From positions 20,776,501-20,840,500 of the forward strand of contig CM027385.1 of NCBI GenBank assembly GCA_015680905.1: a DNA stretch of 64,000 bases, given 5' to 3'. Positions 47,696 to 57,945 of this stretch are shown piece by piece (the first letter of the stretch is position 1; each line of letters opens with the position of its first letter). The position numbers and the translations under genes were made by a program. This DNA is from Coptis chinensis. Its lineage: Eukaryota; Streptophyta; Magnoliopsida; Ranunculales; Ranunculaceae. The notes beneath the pieces are model-generated. The model did no database searches and was not told where the DNA came from. It saw nothing but the letters and a program-made list of their open reading frames with translations.

Positions 47696-48284
47696 CATGG
47701 CAACTCCAAAAATCATTCCTGAGAAATCATTCTAGACTATGATGGACTCCCCTGCTTATGGCATTCACTTCCGTGACTACATCACCGACATTGGGTGGTC
47801 TTCCCTAGTTCTTCAATTGGAGCAAACTTATTCTCCAAGTTTGGCTACATACTTTTATGCCAATATAGAAGACACACAAGCATTCAACCATGCACAAGGC
47901 TTCTTCCTAGATGAGTTCACAATCACAGTTGGGGACACATAACATATTTTCACTGAGCTAACGATTGCCCTGACTTTGGATCTTCCTTATCACGAGCCAT
48001 CGACAACATGGTCGTACATCACCCAAATTCATATCATTCATTCTCATGTCCTTATTTTTGTTGGACGTATGGTGATGGTTTAGCACAAATAGACAAAGGA
48101 ACTGCACCTGGCAGATGGCAAGAGACCACCATTCCCTTAGAAGCATGACTATGAATGTTGGTAATGCGATGTTGTTTGTACTTCTAAACATCATAGGAGA
48201 TTGGCATTTTTCTACTGCCAATGACACTGCATATGTAATCTTCAATGCCCTTGCTCAACGTGAACCATGATTGTTCCCTAGTGG
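47696..48284 (+). pseudogene. Plant retroelement ORF domain, ORF2 homologue
   Basis: It begins MATPKIIPEKSF, parallel to the start of A1 ORF2, then GIHFRDYITDIGWSSLVL and YSPSLATYFYANI in the open piece 47739-47942. Later sequence matches the minus-strand copy at 41911-42530, with NVG-(N/T)-MLFVLLNI words on opposite strands. Broken. Confidence 0.58.
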
Positions 48285-48491
48285 ACAAGTTATAGCCTCG
48301 TGACAGTTTTCCAGAGAAGATGCCCACAAACTTTATCTATACTACAATGACTCAGTAACAAAGGCTTGTTTCCTAAATTAATCTCAGATATTTGTACATC
48401 TCCTTAGTGGTGAACGATGATTAATTCCCTAGAAACTCAAGTTAATATGCATACAATAATTAAAACATCTACATATGCACATGCATATAGT
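48285..48491 (-). mobile_element. Family A untranslated region scrap, inverted
   Basis: About 200 bases match, on the minus strand, the same stretch as 44660-44880 (GAGGCTATAAC-TC, AGTTTGTGGGCATC). It ends at a hairpin junction with a D-type LTR. Confidence 0.6.
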
Positions 48492-48494
48492 GAA

Positions 48495-48524
48495 CTTGCC
48501 GGATCATGGTTCAAATCCGGCAAG
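48495..48524. other. Perfect 10-bp hairpin at an element junction
   Basis: CTTGCCGGAT and its exact inverse ATCCGGCAAG enclose the 10-base loop CATGGTTCAA. The loop side reads GGTTCAAATCC, like the T-arm of a tRNA, but no acceptor, D- or anticodon arms are present nearby. Confidence 0.7.
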
Positions 48525-49819
48525 TGAACCATCAGAACAATTAGTGCGACAAGCTCTATCTCAAGTCAGGTTTTTGCAAAAATCGACTGGCTAACCCACC
48601 ACTGGACACAGCATATGGACCCACTATGCAGGCCTACAAGAAGATATAAGTCATCAATCATGGAGCAAGTTAAGACAAAAGTGCCAAATTATTGGCACAA
48701 ATTGACACCTTGCATGTGATTAAATACATTGTTTTGACTTTTGGTGCTAAATAGTGTTTAGCTTTGGGGTAATTTGATTTAGAGATAAGATTGTAATAAA
48801 TGGGAGTAAATGGTAGGAGATGATTTCACGTGGGAAAGGAGAGAATGCTCTCATATGTATTACTTTTGGAATTGGGAGCATTCATTCCATTATTTTTTTC
48901 ATGTTTTCATTTTTAGTTTTTGTGAAGTTCTTGTAATAGTTGTTAATGGTGGAAAACTTTGGTTCTTTGAAATAAAAGCTTTTGTTCTTCAAGTAAAAAT
49001 CAGGTCTTTCATTCTTCTTCTTCTATTGTTTTATTAACTTAGCATAGACAAATTTGCATAATCATTTTAATCCCATGATCATGAGCTAAAACCCTCCCAA
49101 GGGGAGGGTTAATGATGCTAATATGAGGATCATGCTACATATTCTTAGATTCCAGAATCACTACTTAGGAACTTAGGAATCATTTGACATCCTACCCCAA
49201 AATGGTAGTGTTCGACCAAGTTCAGAGCCTGGAACTCGATATGAACTCTCGTGGGCGACCCAGGTGACACTAGGGCTAATTGTGCACGCGAGCCCCTAGT
49301 GAATTCAGCCTCCTATATTTGACAAGTTGATGTAGGATGAAACTAGGAGATGAAAGGATATTTCAAAGATGAAATATCAGTTCAACTCCTTATGCTAGTA
49401 AGATGGACTAAGAGATTAGTACATCTTGCTAGGGATCGATACTCAACTCCTTTTTTGGGTTTGTCTATGAACCCAAAACGGATTAGAGATGGTAGTGATA
49501 ATTTTTCTTAAAGATATGTAGTTAGACTTTGCATGAGTATGATTAATCCTCTCCCTTTATCTCTTTCTCTAGTTTTCTCATAAAAGTTTCAGAAATTACT
49601 TTGACTTGCATGTTAAGTTATTGTAGGAAGTAAAAATAAAAAGTTCAACATAAAAATCCTTCTCACTAGTTCCCTTGAAACCTATATTAGTTGTGACATC
49701 AACCTAGTTTAAGGTTGGACAAACACCTTACTCGAATTATACACACGAATTATATTGACGATTGGCACTTTGACGGTTGTGAAAACAAAACAAAAATCAA
49801 TCTAGCAAAAGTTTTATCA
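48525..49819 (+). mobile_element. Family D (Athila-like) LTR, 5'-truncated
   Basis: Collinear with 58925-60340: shared CATATGGACCCACTATGCAGG-type text, the polyadenylation-like region, GGGGAGGGTTA and TGCTAGGGATCGATACTC. It ends AGTTTTATCA with no primer-binding site after it. The first ~320 bases of the LTR are missing. Confidence 0.78.
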
Positions 49820-52642
49820 TCATTGATATAACACCCATATTTGTTTTATTCCCCTTTTTAATTAAATATATGAAGTTAAGTAATAATAATAAGAAAAGAA
49901 GATAACGATAACAGTGTAGGAACCGTTATGGTCGCAGTTTACAAACCGTGAAACCCATGCGTAGCGGAATAAAGGTTCTCATGATTTTGTTTAGAATTCA
50001 TACCTTTGATCATCTATGATTTCTTTGAGAATCCAAGCTCTACGATTTAGCAACCTCTTGATCTTCTATTGTATTCCTATCCATAGAATGGACGTTGTGT
50101 GGGCAACGATCTACCACTCCTTTTCTTTCTCTTTTTGCCTCTCTTTAGCAATCACTGAATGAATCAATTTTGGCCAAGAAGAAAAGGTTTCTTTATATAG
50201 GCTACAACAGGGACCATGAGGAGAAATTAGGGTTAGGTCTCCTGACGGGCTTGGGCTTCCCGTGTTCGCCCAGAACACACAGCCCAAGTCCGTTAACAAA
50301 TGACTTATTCCACTAAAGGCCATTGTTGCATTACCACCCTAATCCTAAAATTACGTGTATGGGCTCCATATTATATGCTTGTTGATCTCCCCTTGTTTAA
50401 GATATCGAATGCCCGTTGATTAAGTCAAGTTACTGACAACTACATTAATCAACAATTTGTGTCCTTGAGTAGTACTACTCAACCTCATTGTCATGTCAGA
50501 TTAAATCCACCTCCAGGGTTTACATGATAATCCTTATGAGCTCCTCAAGGGGACATCATCAACCCGACTACTTGCGGGTCACGGATTCTATAATGCCCAT
50601 ATTTAAAATACGTATTTATTTATTTATTAATTAATTAATTTAATTATTTATTTAAAATTCGCTGGATTGGATTTGGGATATGTGGGCCTGATTTCTGGGC
50701 CCGAGTCTGTGTTAGGCTTAGGTTTCAAACCCAAGTATATATTCATATTTTTCTAGAGAATAGGGTTGAGGAGATAAAAAATAAAATAAAATAAAAATGG
50801 AGGCAGAGATAAAAGCTCGTTGGCTAGAGCATTGGAGCGCAACGATTCAGATTAGGAGGGATTCGTCGAGCTGTTAATTAGGTGAGTAGTTATTTTTGCT
50901 ATTTCATTGAACCTACAGTTGTTTTACGTGTATACGGAGATATTTATGTCTGTCCAAGGTTCTGTTTTATTTATGCTTATTCTCTTGTTTTATTCGGCGT
51001 CCTGTCTGTCGTGTTGTTAAAACTTTGTTGAAATCTGTCGTGTGGTTAAAACTCAAAACTCAGAAATCGACGTTGAATTGTCGAACCTTGTTTGGGCCCG
51101 TTAATGGCGGCTAAAGCCCCTATACATTATGAATTGAACTTGTTGTGTATATAGTTTTGATGTTTGGTTGTTGAGGTTTGTTGGGGCTGTCGAGTTTGAA
51201 AATGGTGGTTGAACTGTTGGATGGGGTTCTGTCGAAGCTCTGAAGGGGCACTAATGGCGTCGCCCAGCCAAAGGAACAAAATCCTTTTGATTTGTTTGAA
51301 CTCTTTTAGTTGTGATGTTGGTTATTGGTGATTGTGGGTTGATGTTGGAATGAGGGATGTCGAATAGGTGTTGGAAAGGGGTAAGACTGAAGCTTGAAGA
51401 AGCTTTAATGGCAGCGCGAATTCGAGATCTAGTTTTGATAAAAAGTATATGAATTGAATGATTGAGGTTTTTTGGTTTTGTTAAAGTGGTAGGGGTTTTT
51501 ATGGGGATTAAAATCTGTTGGTTGAAATGGGTGAACGAGTGGAAGTTGACGGTGGCCGATTTGGTGGCTGGTGCGGTGCTGGATATGTTGGAGGGAGAAG
51601 AAAGAGAATGTGATACGGTGCTCTCGGACGAATTCTAGTTTCTCTACACCTATTAGCTTGTTGGGCCTTGGGCCGAGATCTGTTTTGCTTGGGCCGGACC
51701 ACATTAGCTATTTTGGGCTAGCTCTTTTTCTTTTGTTTTGGGCCAAACTAATTAGGGTGTTGGGGCCAGTTTCAGACTAAGTTTTGGGCCATTTTCAGTT
51801 TAGTCTTTGGCCTAATTTCTTTTATTTCTTTGGGCCAGTTTCAAATTTGTTTTGGGGCCGGTCCATATAACTTAAAATAGATCTAATTGGGTCTTTAAAT
51901 GTTTAGACTTTTGAAGCCGGGTTCTAAGGTTTGGGTTTGGGCTCAGGTAGTTGGGTCCGAACCATTTCCTTAGTCATGAGCCCATGAGCCATGCACACAT
52001 GGAAACGACAGTTTGACTTTGACAATGACATGTTGAATTTTTCCAGATTATCACATATTTAAGAATATGGACAAATGTAGTAATAAAATATTGTCAAAAT
52101 TTGTATAACCTTGTTTGTCATTATCAAATTAAGATTTGGCGTGAGTAATGTGTAAAGCATATAAATATTGGCACGTAACAAGAGGGAAATTCTTATAAGA
52201 CTTTGATATATACGTTTTTATGAGAATTAAACTACATACGGACTTAGATTCATGGACTTCAGTATTGGGCTTTGATGGTGACTTGAGTTCACATAAATAT
52301 ATTGAACGAATACATTACCTGATTGATTACTATTATGAGTTGCTACTTAAATGAATGTAGTATTTATGAAGGCTTGAGATATTCCATATGGTGTAGTGCA
52401 ATATATAATTGGCACGTGAAATAATAAGTTTCAAGATTTGAAATAGAGATGCTTGAATATCGTGTAATGAATATAATTGGAACGTGATAATGTGGATTGT
52501 ATTATAATGAGAAACGTTGAGCTTCAGTACAATTAAGTACACTGGCATGGGATAGAATAAGAATTATTCTGAGATATAATGTATGACACTTTAATAAATT
52601 ACGTAACGAAAATCCTAGAACCTAGCTACCACAACTCATGTG

Positions 52643-52788
52643 ATTTGGCCCTTGTGATGGGCGTATGTGATATGATTGGCCCTTCGGGCGTTTCAGTGAA
52701 TCTGAATGGCCCTTCTGGCGTAAGTAATGTGATTGGCCCTTCTAGCATTTCAGTGAAGCTGAATGGCCCTTCTGGCGTAGCCGAATGG
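52643..52788 (+). repeat. Tandem array of TTGGCCCTTCTGGCGT-type units
   Basis: Five copies of (T)GGCCCTT(C/G)-x-GGCGT-like text are organised as a ~57-bp higher-order unit alternating ATTGGCCC and AATGGCCC with TTTCAGTGAA spacers. One frame reads as repeated NGPSGV, but there is no larger ORF. Confidence 0.85.
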
Positions 52789-53232
52789 TGGCTTGATTAT
52801 TCCATTCGCAAAATTAGAATGAGACGCGCGATATTTTATGTCGTATAATGGCAGTACTTACATAGTGGCTTTCGTGTGATGGTTACCTGGTGTGCGGCAT
52901 CCCGCTCACGGTAGTTACGCACGGAGTGGTTCATTATGTGAGGGGAGGCATGTGGATGTACATGTTCGGAGTTGGGAAGCAATTGTGGTAGTCAGGGAAA
53001 CTAGGTAAGACATAGATACGACGTGATTTTAGGGACACGCAAAGAAAGCTTTAATTAATATAATTATGGTAATGTGTTGGTTAATGATATATCTTTAAAA
53101 ATATGATTGTATATAGTTTTGCAGAAAGATGGGTCAAACTAATTACTTGTGCAGAGACGACCCACTCTATAATTGAGCATGAAATGCGGTAAGTATAAAA
53201 TATGCTTGGCCGATTAGTAGTTTAGTTAGAAC

Positions 53233-53470
53233 CTAAGGCACCTCGGTGGAGGAACTAAATGCCTTTGTATTATTGTTGGGAAGCTAAGGCGCCTCAGTGG
53301 AGGAACTACCTGCCTTAACTATTGTACTTAGGGATGTTGTATTATTCGTTGGATGTTAAGGCGCCTCAGTGGAGGAACTACCTGCCTTAATTATCGTACT
53401 TAAGGATGTTGTATTATTCGTTGGATGTTAAGGCACCTCGGTGGAGGAACTAACTGCCTTAATTAGTGTG
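53233..53470 (+). repeat. Four-unit tandem array with hairpin-forming TAAGGC...GCCTTA
   Basis: Units start at 53233, 53284, 53356 and 53428 (periods 51, 72, 72). Each begins (C/T)TAAGGC(G/A)CCTC, then GTGGAGGAACTA, and ends GCCTTA or a variant, so each can fold on itself. The spacer ATGTTGTATTATTCGTTGG is shared by two units. Confidence 0.9.
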
Positions 53471-54514
53471 TAAATATATGTATAAGTATATGTTGTATTT
53501 TAGGGTTACTTACAGCAGCATTGTTTATAATGCTGACCCGATTTGCATGTTTGCTTATCGGGTGTGTTCATTAAATGAACATAGTTGATAAGTCTTGACA
53601 GGTTTAGTGTTGAAGAAGGTTGGTTGCTGCTTGTGGTTTGCGTTAGCGTCACATTTCAAGATAGGTTTTGTTTTCCCTTAAGGTGATATAGATTTTCAGT
53701 TGAGACAATGTTATTTGTATTTTCATTTGTAATTTTTAAATAAAGAGTTATTGAAAAGAGATTTGTAACCTAATCTTATTTGTGAATTTTTGTAATGAAG
53801 AGGACTTTTGTTTAAGTTAAAATTTTTATTGGTTTTTAATTATCCGCATATTTAAACTATTTATGGATTTTTGGGAGTAGAGAGTGCATCACACCTCGAA
53901 AATAGAAGAGTCGGGAACAAATATTGTTTTCCCGAATTCTGTCGAAATTCGGGGCGTGACAGATTCCTTCTATAATCAACAGCACACCTTACATACAATG
54001 TCATTACCCAATTCATCGAGTTTGTTGATTCACAAATGAATCTCACTCATTGATGATTTAAAGCAATATACAATGCACGCAAGTGCCCATTATTATATCT
54101 GGATTAAGAGGACAAGCATCTATAATAACAGAGGTGTTTGTTCTCTTATATAGTTAGTATAAAGAGAAATAACCTCACTTGGTCCTGTTCAATACACACA
54201 AAGTGTACTAGTGTAATCCTATAGTCAAGATAGACTAATACCAGATTATACTACAACCGTACCAATGGTTTGTCCAAATCCATCTAGGTTGTGAACGCGT
54301 TTACCTATACTTTATAAAGGTAATTGATGATATGATCTTCTGTGTGTCACCACACACCATATCATCTACAACATAAAGTATTAGACGCATGCATATAACT
54401 AATAACATATATAATATGCATAACATTTGCCCATATGATTCTCATTAAAAATATAAAGAATTAGAGTTAATACAAAAGTAATGCTTTTAGTATATAACCC
54501 TATCAAACAGAAGA

Positions 54515-55105
54515 GAGAGAAAACGTGGGGAAAGAGAGAGAAGGGGTTTTGTTACAACCGAACCCTCTTTTGCTCCCTCTTGGATATTTTTCAGGGGTTT
54601 CAAAAAAAAGAAAAAGAAAAGGAAAGTTAAGAAAACAAAAAGAGACGTAAAGAGTGAAAAGAGAGAGATAGAGTGATACTGCCTTGAGAGTGGTAAAGAG
54701 AAGGTTTCGAAGGAGAAAGACTATCTTAATGCTGGTTTTCGAGTTTGCCTGATTTCGAAGGAGAAAGACTATCTTAATTCTTTTGAAATTTTATTGTTTG
54801 ATTATCATATAATTTGTAGTAGTTATGCATTTTATTTAACGGATTTGGAGATTTAAAAAGGTATTAATTAATTTATCAAATTCATATATTGTATATTATA
54901 TGTTACTTAGCAAGGTTGACAATTTGACATACTGTCCTTCTGTCGCAAGGTTCACAGTTGCTTGATAAAGATTTTTCACGGATTGTTAAGTGGTCTTTGG
55001 TAGTCTGCAAGATGTTGATTGCTTTGAATGGTTTATTAGAACCTTTGGATTGTTTAAAAGGTTGTCTAAAGCTACGTTAAAAACCTTATAGATTACTATT
55101 TTAAC
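54515..55105. other. Unassigned sequence right of the copia-like LTR
   Basis: Purine-rich at first (GAGAGAAAA words). Then a 26-base direct repeat, TTTCGAAGGAGAAAGACTAT and following bases, at about 54708 and 54751, then AT-rich text. No ORF or element end was recognised. Confidence 0.4.
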
Positions 55106-55707
55106 TAAGAAAAAATTATTGATTTGGGTACTGAACTATAGTGGATTTTACAAAATGGGTATTGTATTTTTTTTTTTTGCAAAATAGGGTTCTATAGATT
55201 TCAAATATTACTAAAATGGGTACCGTCAATGTATACTGTAAAGTATGTATACGTATTTGATGATTTGGCATACATAATGCGTGCACATGGCAATGCAGTC
55301 TCCACATAAGTAGCGCATGTGCACGACACGTGAGTCTCCATCTTGGTTTTTTTACGAGAAATGAAAGACGCACGCTCTCACTCATGTGAGTGGTCAAGAA
55401 CTTCGCTTTCTCGAAGTCCTGATGTTGATCTCCCTCCAAAATCCCTAACTTCACAAACAATCACAATGGTTTTATTCAAGATCAAACCATCTCTATTGGT
55501 TTCTCTATTTTTCCAAAAAGAACTTGCAAAAATGAAGGTAATTGCAATAATGAAGCATATGCATTATTAGTTTGAAATTTCTATTAGTTTCATGAATACA
55601 TGAGGTGTTTCTAATATTTATGGTTGTCCTTGTGTGAGCTTTATACATTCTTTTATCTTTTAGTTTCAAATGTTGTTGTTAACGATGATTTCTTCAGTAA
55701 TTAGTAT

Positions 55708-56253
55708 ATGCTTTGTTCACCACAGGTTGAATGTCAGGTATGTGATGAGGTTGGACACTCAGCTATTGAGTGCCCATTTATGTACTCTCCCTGTAAGGAA
55801 GTTACATGTGATGGGATCCGAATGTTGGGCATATCGCAAACAACAAAGAATCCAGGACAGAAGTACTTGAAGTGCCAACATCAATCATGTTCAAGTTATA
55901 TGCAATGGTTGGATGAAGCTGTTGCTGAAAAATTGTTTGGGATTGGATCAAGCTCATCAAGAAATGAATGCTTTAAGTGTGGTCAGGCAGGCCATTGGAT
56001 GCAGGAGTGCCCATGGGTAGATTGTGACAGCAAGAGAAATGATTGTAGGGGAATAAGGTTTGTTAAGACTGCCAAGTATGGAATGAATATTGGAAAAAAG
56101 TATTTGGAATGCAAGAGTTGTGGGGAATTTGAATGGGTTGAAGATTCACTGAAGAGGGAGTCAAGAAATAAGAGAACCATTTTGACAACAAAACTCCTTG
56201 TTACCTTAAAAATGACTCTATCTGAATTCTCAAAGCTAAATATAAAAGGATGA
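55708..56253 (+). pseudogene. CCHC zinc-knuckle / GRF zinc-finger gene fragment
   Basis: Two zinc knuckles, CQVCDEVGHSAIEC (near residue 9) and CFKCGQAGHWMQEC (near residue 88), alternate with two GRF-like modules: CDGIRMLGISQTTKNPGQKY...CSSYMQWLDE and CRGIRFVKTAKYGMNIGKKY...CGEFEWVED. The arrangement recalls plant CCHC/GRF proteins such as the AT3G42860 type and the tail of topoisomerase 3-alpha. An acceptor-like TTCACCACAG precedes VECQVC, and a possible upstream exon (about 55343-55540) ends with donor-like AAG/GTAATT. Such domains bind single-stranded nucleic acid. It may be a captured or decayed host gene inside the MULE region. Confidence 0.55.
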
Positions 56254-56501
56254 GCATGTCTAATAGAAACACAATAGCAGGAGCAGTTGCAAAAACTGAG
56301 GGAGGAGAATTCATGAAGCAGGGGGTTGTTGTTGCTGAAGTGGCTAGTATTTTGGCTGATCTAGTATGTTTTAAGTTTAGTTGGTTAAGTAGGTCTTTTA
56401 TTGGGGAGGCTCATGAACTAGCTGCCTGGGCTAAGGCTCTAAATCTGAGCACTCTTCCACCTTGTATTGTTGACTCAGGTGTCCAAACCATTAAATTATG
56501 A
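56250..56501 (+). pseudogene. RNase H-like (RVT_3) C-terminal fragment
   Basis: VAEVASILADL followed by FKFSWLSRSFIGEAHELAAW matches the end of the plant RNase H fold (SW-(V/L)-x-R....AH.LA.WA) used in LINE tails and stand-alone plant proteins. It directly follows the GRF piece in a different frame, with a stop 20 bases before an A31 run. Either the end of the same host-derived gene or a LINE 3' end. Confidence 0.45.
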
Positions 56502-56523
56502 TTAATGAAATATCCATTATTGG

Positions 56524-56554
<31 letters not shown>
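56524..56554 (+). repeat. A31 homopolymer
   Basis: 31 uninterrupted adenines lie 22 bases after the RNase H-like stop codon, with AATGAAA just upstream. The position is that of a poly(A) tail from a retroposed transcript. A flanking TSD was not found. Confidence 0.6.
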
Positions 56555-56556
<2 letters not shown>

Positions 56557-57073
56557 TGTTTGAGTTTTAGCTTCAGTTCTGTTCAACTTTTGTTCTAACT
56601 GTTAAGTTAGAGTGTTAGTTCTAGTTCAAGTTGTTAACAAAAGAAACAATCTAGTTCTAGTTCTAGTTCTACTTCAATTATGACATAAAATTTCTGACAA
56701 TGTACTAAATTCTGACAGATATAGCAAACATATACAAGTTCTAGTTCAAGTATTATCCATGAACAAAAGACTTTCACATAAAGCAAACATACAAGTTCTG
56801 ACAGATAGGAACTACAAGCATAAAACAAACATATAAATTCACATAAAAGTTCACATGGAGCAAACAGACGAAATTCTGACAGAAAAAACATAGCATAGTG
56901 CAATTCTAACAGAGAAAACATACAAAATTCTGACAAGCATAAAGCAAAAGACAAACATAGCAAACATACAAGTTTGCTTGACATTCCTTAACAAAATACT
57001 CTTAAAAAACTAGACTAAACATTGCATCACTTCTTCTCCAGAGTACTAGACACTCCAACAATACTAGACACCG
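56555..57073. other. Non-coding, low-complexity stretch
   Basis: Contains short iterated words (TAGTTCTAGTTC, AATTCTGACAG, AGCAAACATA) without a supported ORF. On the minus strand it would be the 3' untranslated region of the ORF at 57074-57535. Confidence 0.4.
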
Positions 57074-57535
57074 TCACTTCTTCTTCAGAGTTTTTCCCTG
57101 AGTTTTCATGCACACACCTGCAACTGCCAGTGCTAAAACAACTTCTTTAATTTGTTTTTTATATGGCCCAGCTGGGGCTGCTGGGTTTGTTGTGCTTGAG
57201 GTGCTTGCTTGAAGCCTAGCTGCTATCCTCTGTGACACAGTAGACTTCTGGAATCCGGGTGGTGGCTCATCATCATCATCTGGAACAACTTCTTTCTCTT
57301 TCACAACACAATAGGGAAGACATTTTTCTACTTTTCCTTCTTCCCCAAGCACCTCAATATAGCACAACCTCTCACACTTAGGACAGACTCCAATATGTAG
57401 GTCTCCATCTTGGTACACCATCTCCATGAACACCTTCCTTCCCTGTGTTGTCTTCATAATTTCACATAGTTTATCATAGGACTCACTTAACTTGGATGTG
57501 TCCATTTGAACACTCTTCACAGCTCCTTTCACCAT
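57074..57535 (-). CDS. Hypothetical 153-aa protein in the MULE region
   Basis: ATG at 57535, stop at 57074. The N-terminal part (SYDKLCEIMKTTQGRKVFME) is followed by GVCPKCERLCYIEV, a possible zinc-binding CX2C pair with further cysteines at CLPYC, then an acidic patch EVVPDDDDEPPPGFQ and a basic tail ending KTQGKTLKKK. No known family recognised. Composition looks protein-like rather than chance. It may be a second MULE-encoded ORF or passenger. It has no visible upstream exon. Confidence 0.45.
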   Translation of the reverse strand: MVKGAVKSVQMDTSKLSESYDKLCEIMKTTQGRKVFMEMVYQDGDLHIGVCPKCERLCYIEVLGEEGKVEKCLPYCVVKEKEVVPDDDDEPPPGFQKSTVSQRIAARLQASTSSTTNPAAPAGPYKKQIKEVVLALAVAGVCMKTQGKTLKKK

Positions 57536-57801
57536 GTCAACTTGAGAGTGAGTGATCGAGTGATTTCTAATAATGTTGAGTAGAGAGTGGTGTGAGTGGA
57601 GCTGTTCTTATGTAGGAGATGAGCATTTGTACATGTAAAGAAGTTAATACACACTCCTACTCAACTAACATATTCATTAAGCATAACTTACAATGCAACA
57701 AATATTGACTACAATCTCTCCAAAACAGTGCCAAATATATAAAGTTATTTTCTGCTGCAGTTCCACAGTTCCGAGTCCATATTAATAAATAACCCATATG
57801 C

Positions 57802-57945
57802 AACATTCATTTCCATAGTAAAATTACATTCATTCCCATAGTCAAATTACATTCATTTCCACATTTTCATATTCAAATATAAGTCAATATCTTAGTTAAA
57901 TTACATTCATTTCCATAGTCAAATTTCAATTACATTCCTTTCCAA
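57802..57945. repeat. Diverged tandem repeats of ATTACATTCATTTCCATAGT
   Basis: Four to five imperfect copies of roughly 23 bases built on AAATTACATTCATT(T/C)CC(A)TAGTC, with AT-rich interruptions. Lies just past the stop of the MULE transposase exon. Confidence 0.7.

Larger units (their letters stand above)
45823..48284 (+). mobile_element. Family A-related segment in plus orientation
   Basis: It carries its own upstream region with CTATAAATATC near 46099, an ORF1 homologue (46160-47275), a spacer with an acceptor-like TTTGTTTGCAG at 47455-47465, and an ORF2 homologue (47696-48284). Inverted A sequence lies on both sides, so the segment is either an insertion of a diverged copy or the product of inversion. 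No LTR is attached. Broken. Confidence 0.6.
50589..53961 (+). mobile_element. Tekay/Del-like Ty3/gypsy solo LTR
   Basis: 3373 bp between TSD copies GATTC (50584-50588 and 53962-53966), ending GGGGCGTGACA. The length, the GGGGCGTGACA end and the internal tandem arrays fit Tekay/Del-type long LTRs. A transcription-start-like region with AAGTATATATTC lies at 50738-50749. Many short reading frames inside are not genes. No internal region remains. Confidence 0.72.
49903..54509 (-). mobile_element. Ty1/copia-like LTR, split by another LTR
   Basis: On the minus strand it starts TGTTTGATAGGGTTATATAC. The TSD GAAGA lies at 49898-49902 and 54510-54514. Without the inserted LTR it is about 1.23 kb. Text such as ATGCGTAGCGG near its 3' end and the overall layout recall plant copia LTRs. 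The outer dinucleotide at the left end is not the standard one. No internal region is present, so it is probably a solo LTR. Confidence 0.62.

Noticed and set aside
48495-48524. tRNA gene suggested by GGTTCAAATCC
   Set aside because: Only a T-arm-like hairpin is present. No acceptor stem, D-arm or anticodon arm can be placed within 90 bases.
51429-51780. Overlapping reading frames on both strands
   Set aside because: They lie inside the Tekay/Del-like LTR and have no recognised motif; G-rich text on one strand keeps frames open by chance.
53233-53470. CRISPR-like array
   Set aside because: Units are adjacent tandem repeats of uneven period within a plant LTR, not short identical repeats with unique spacers.
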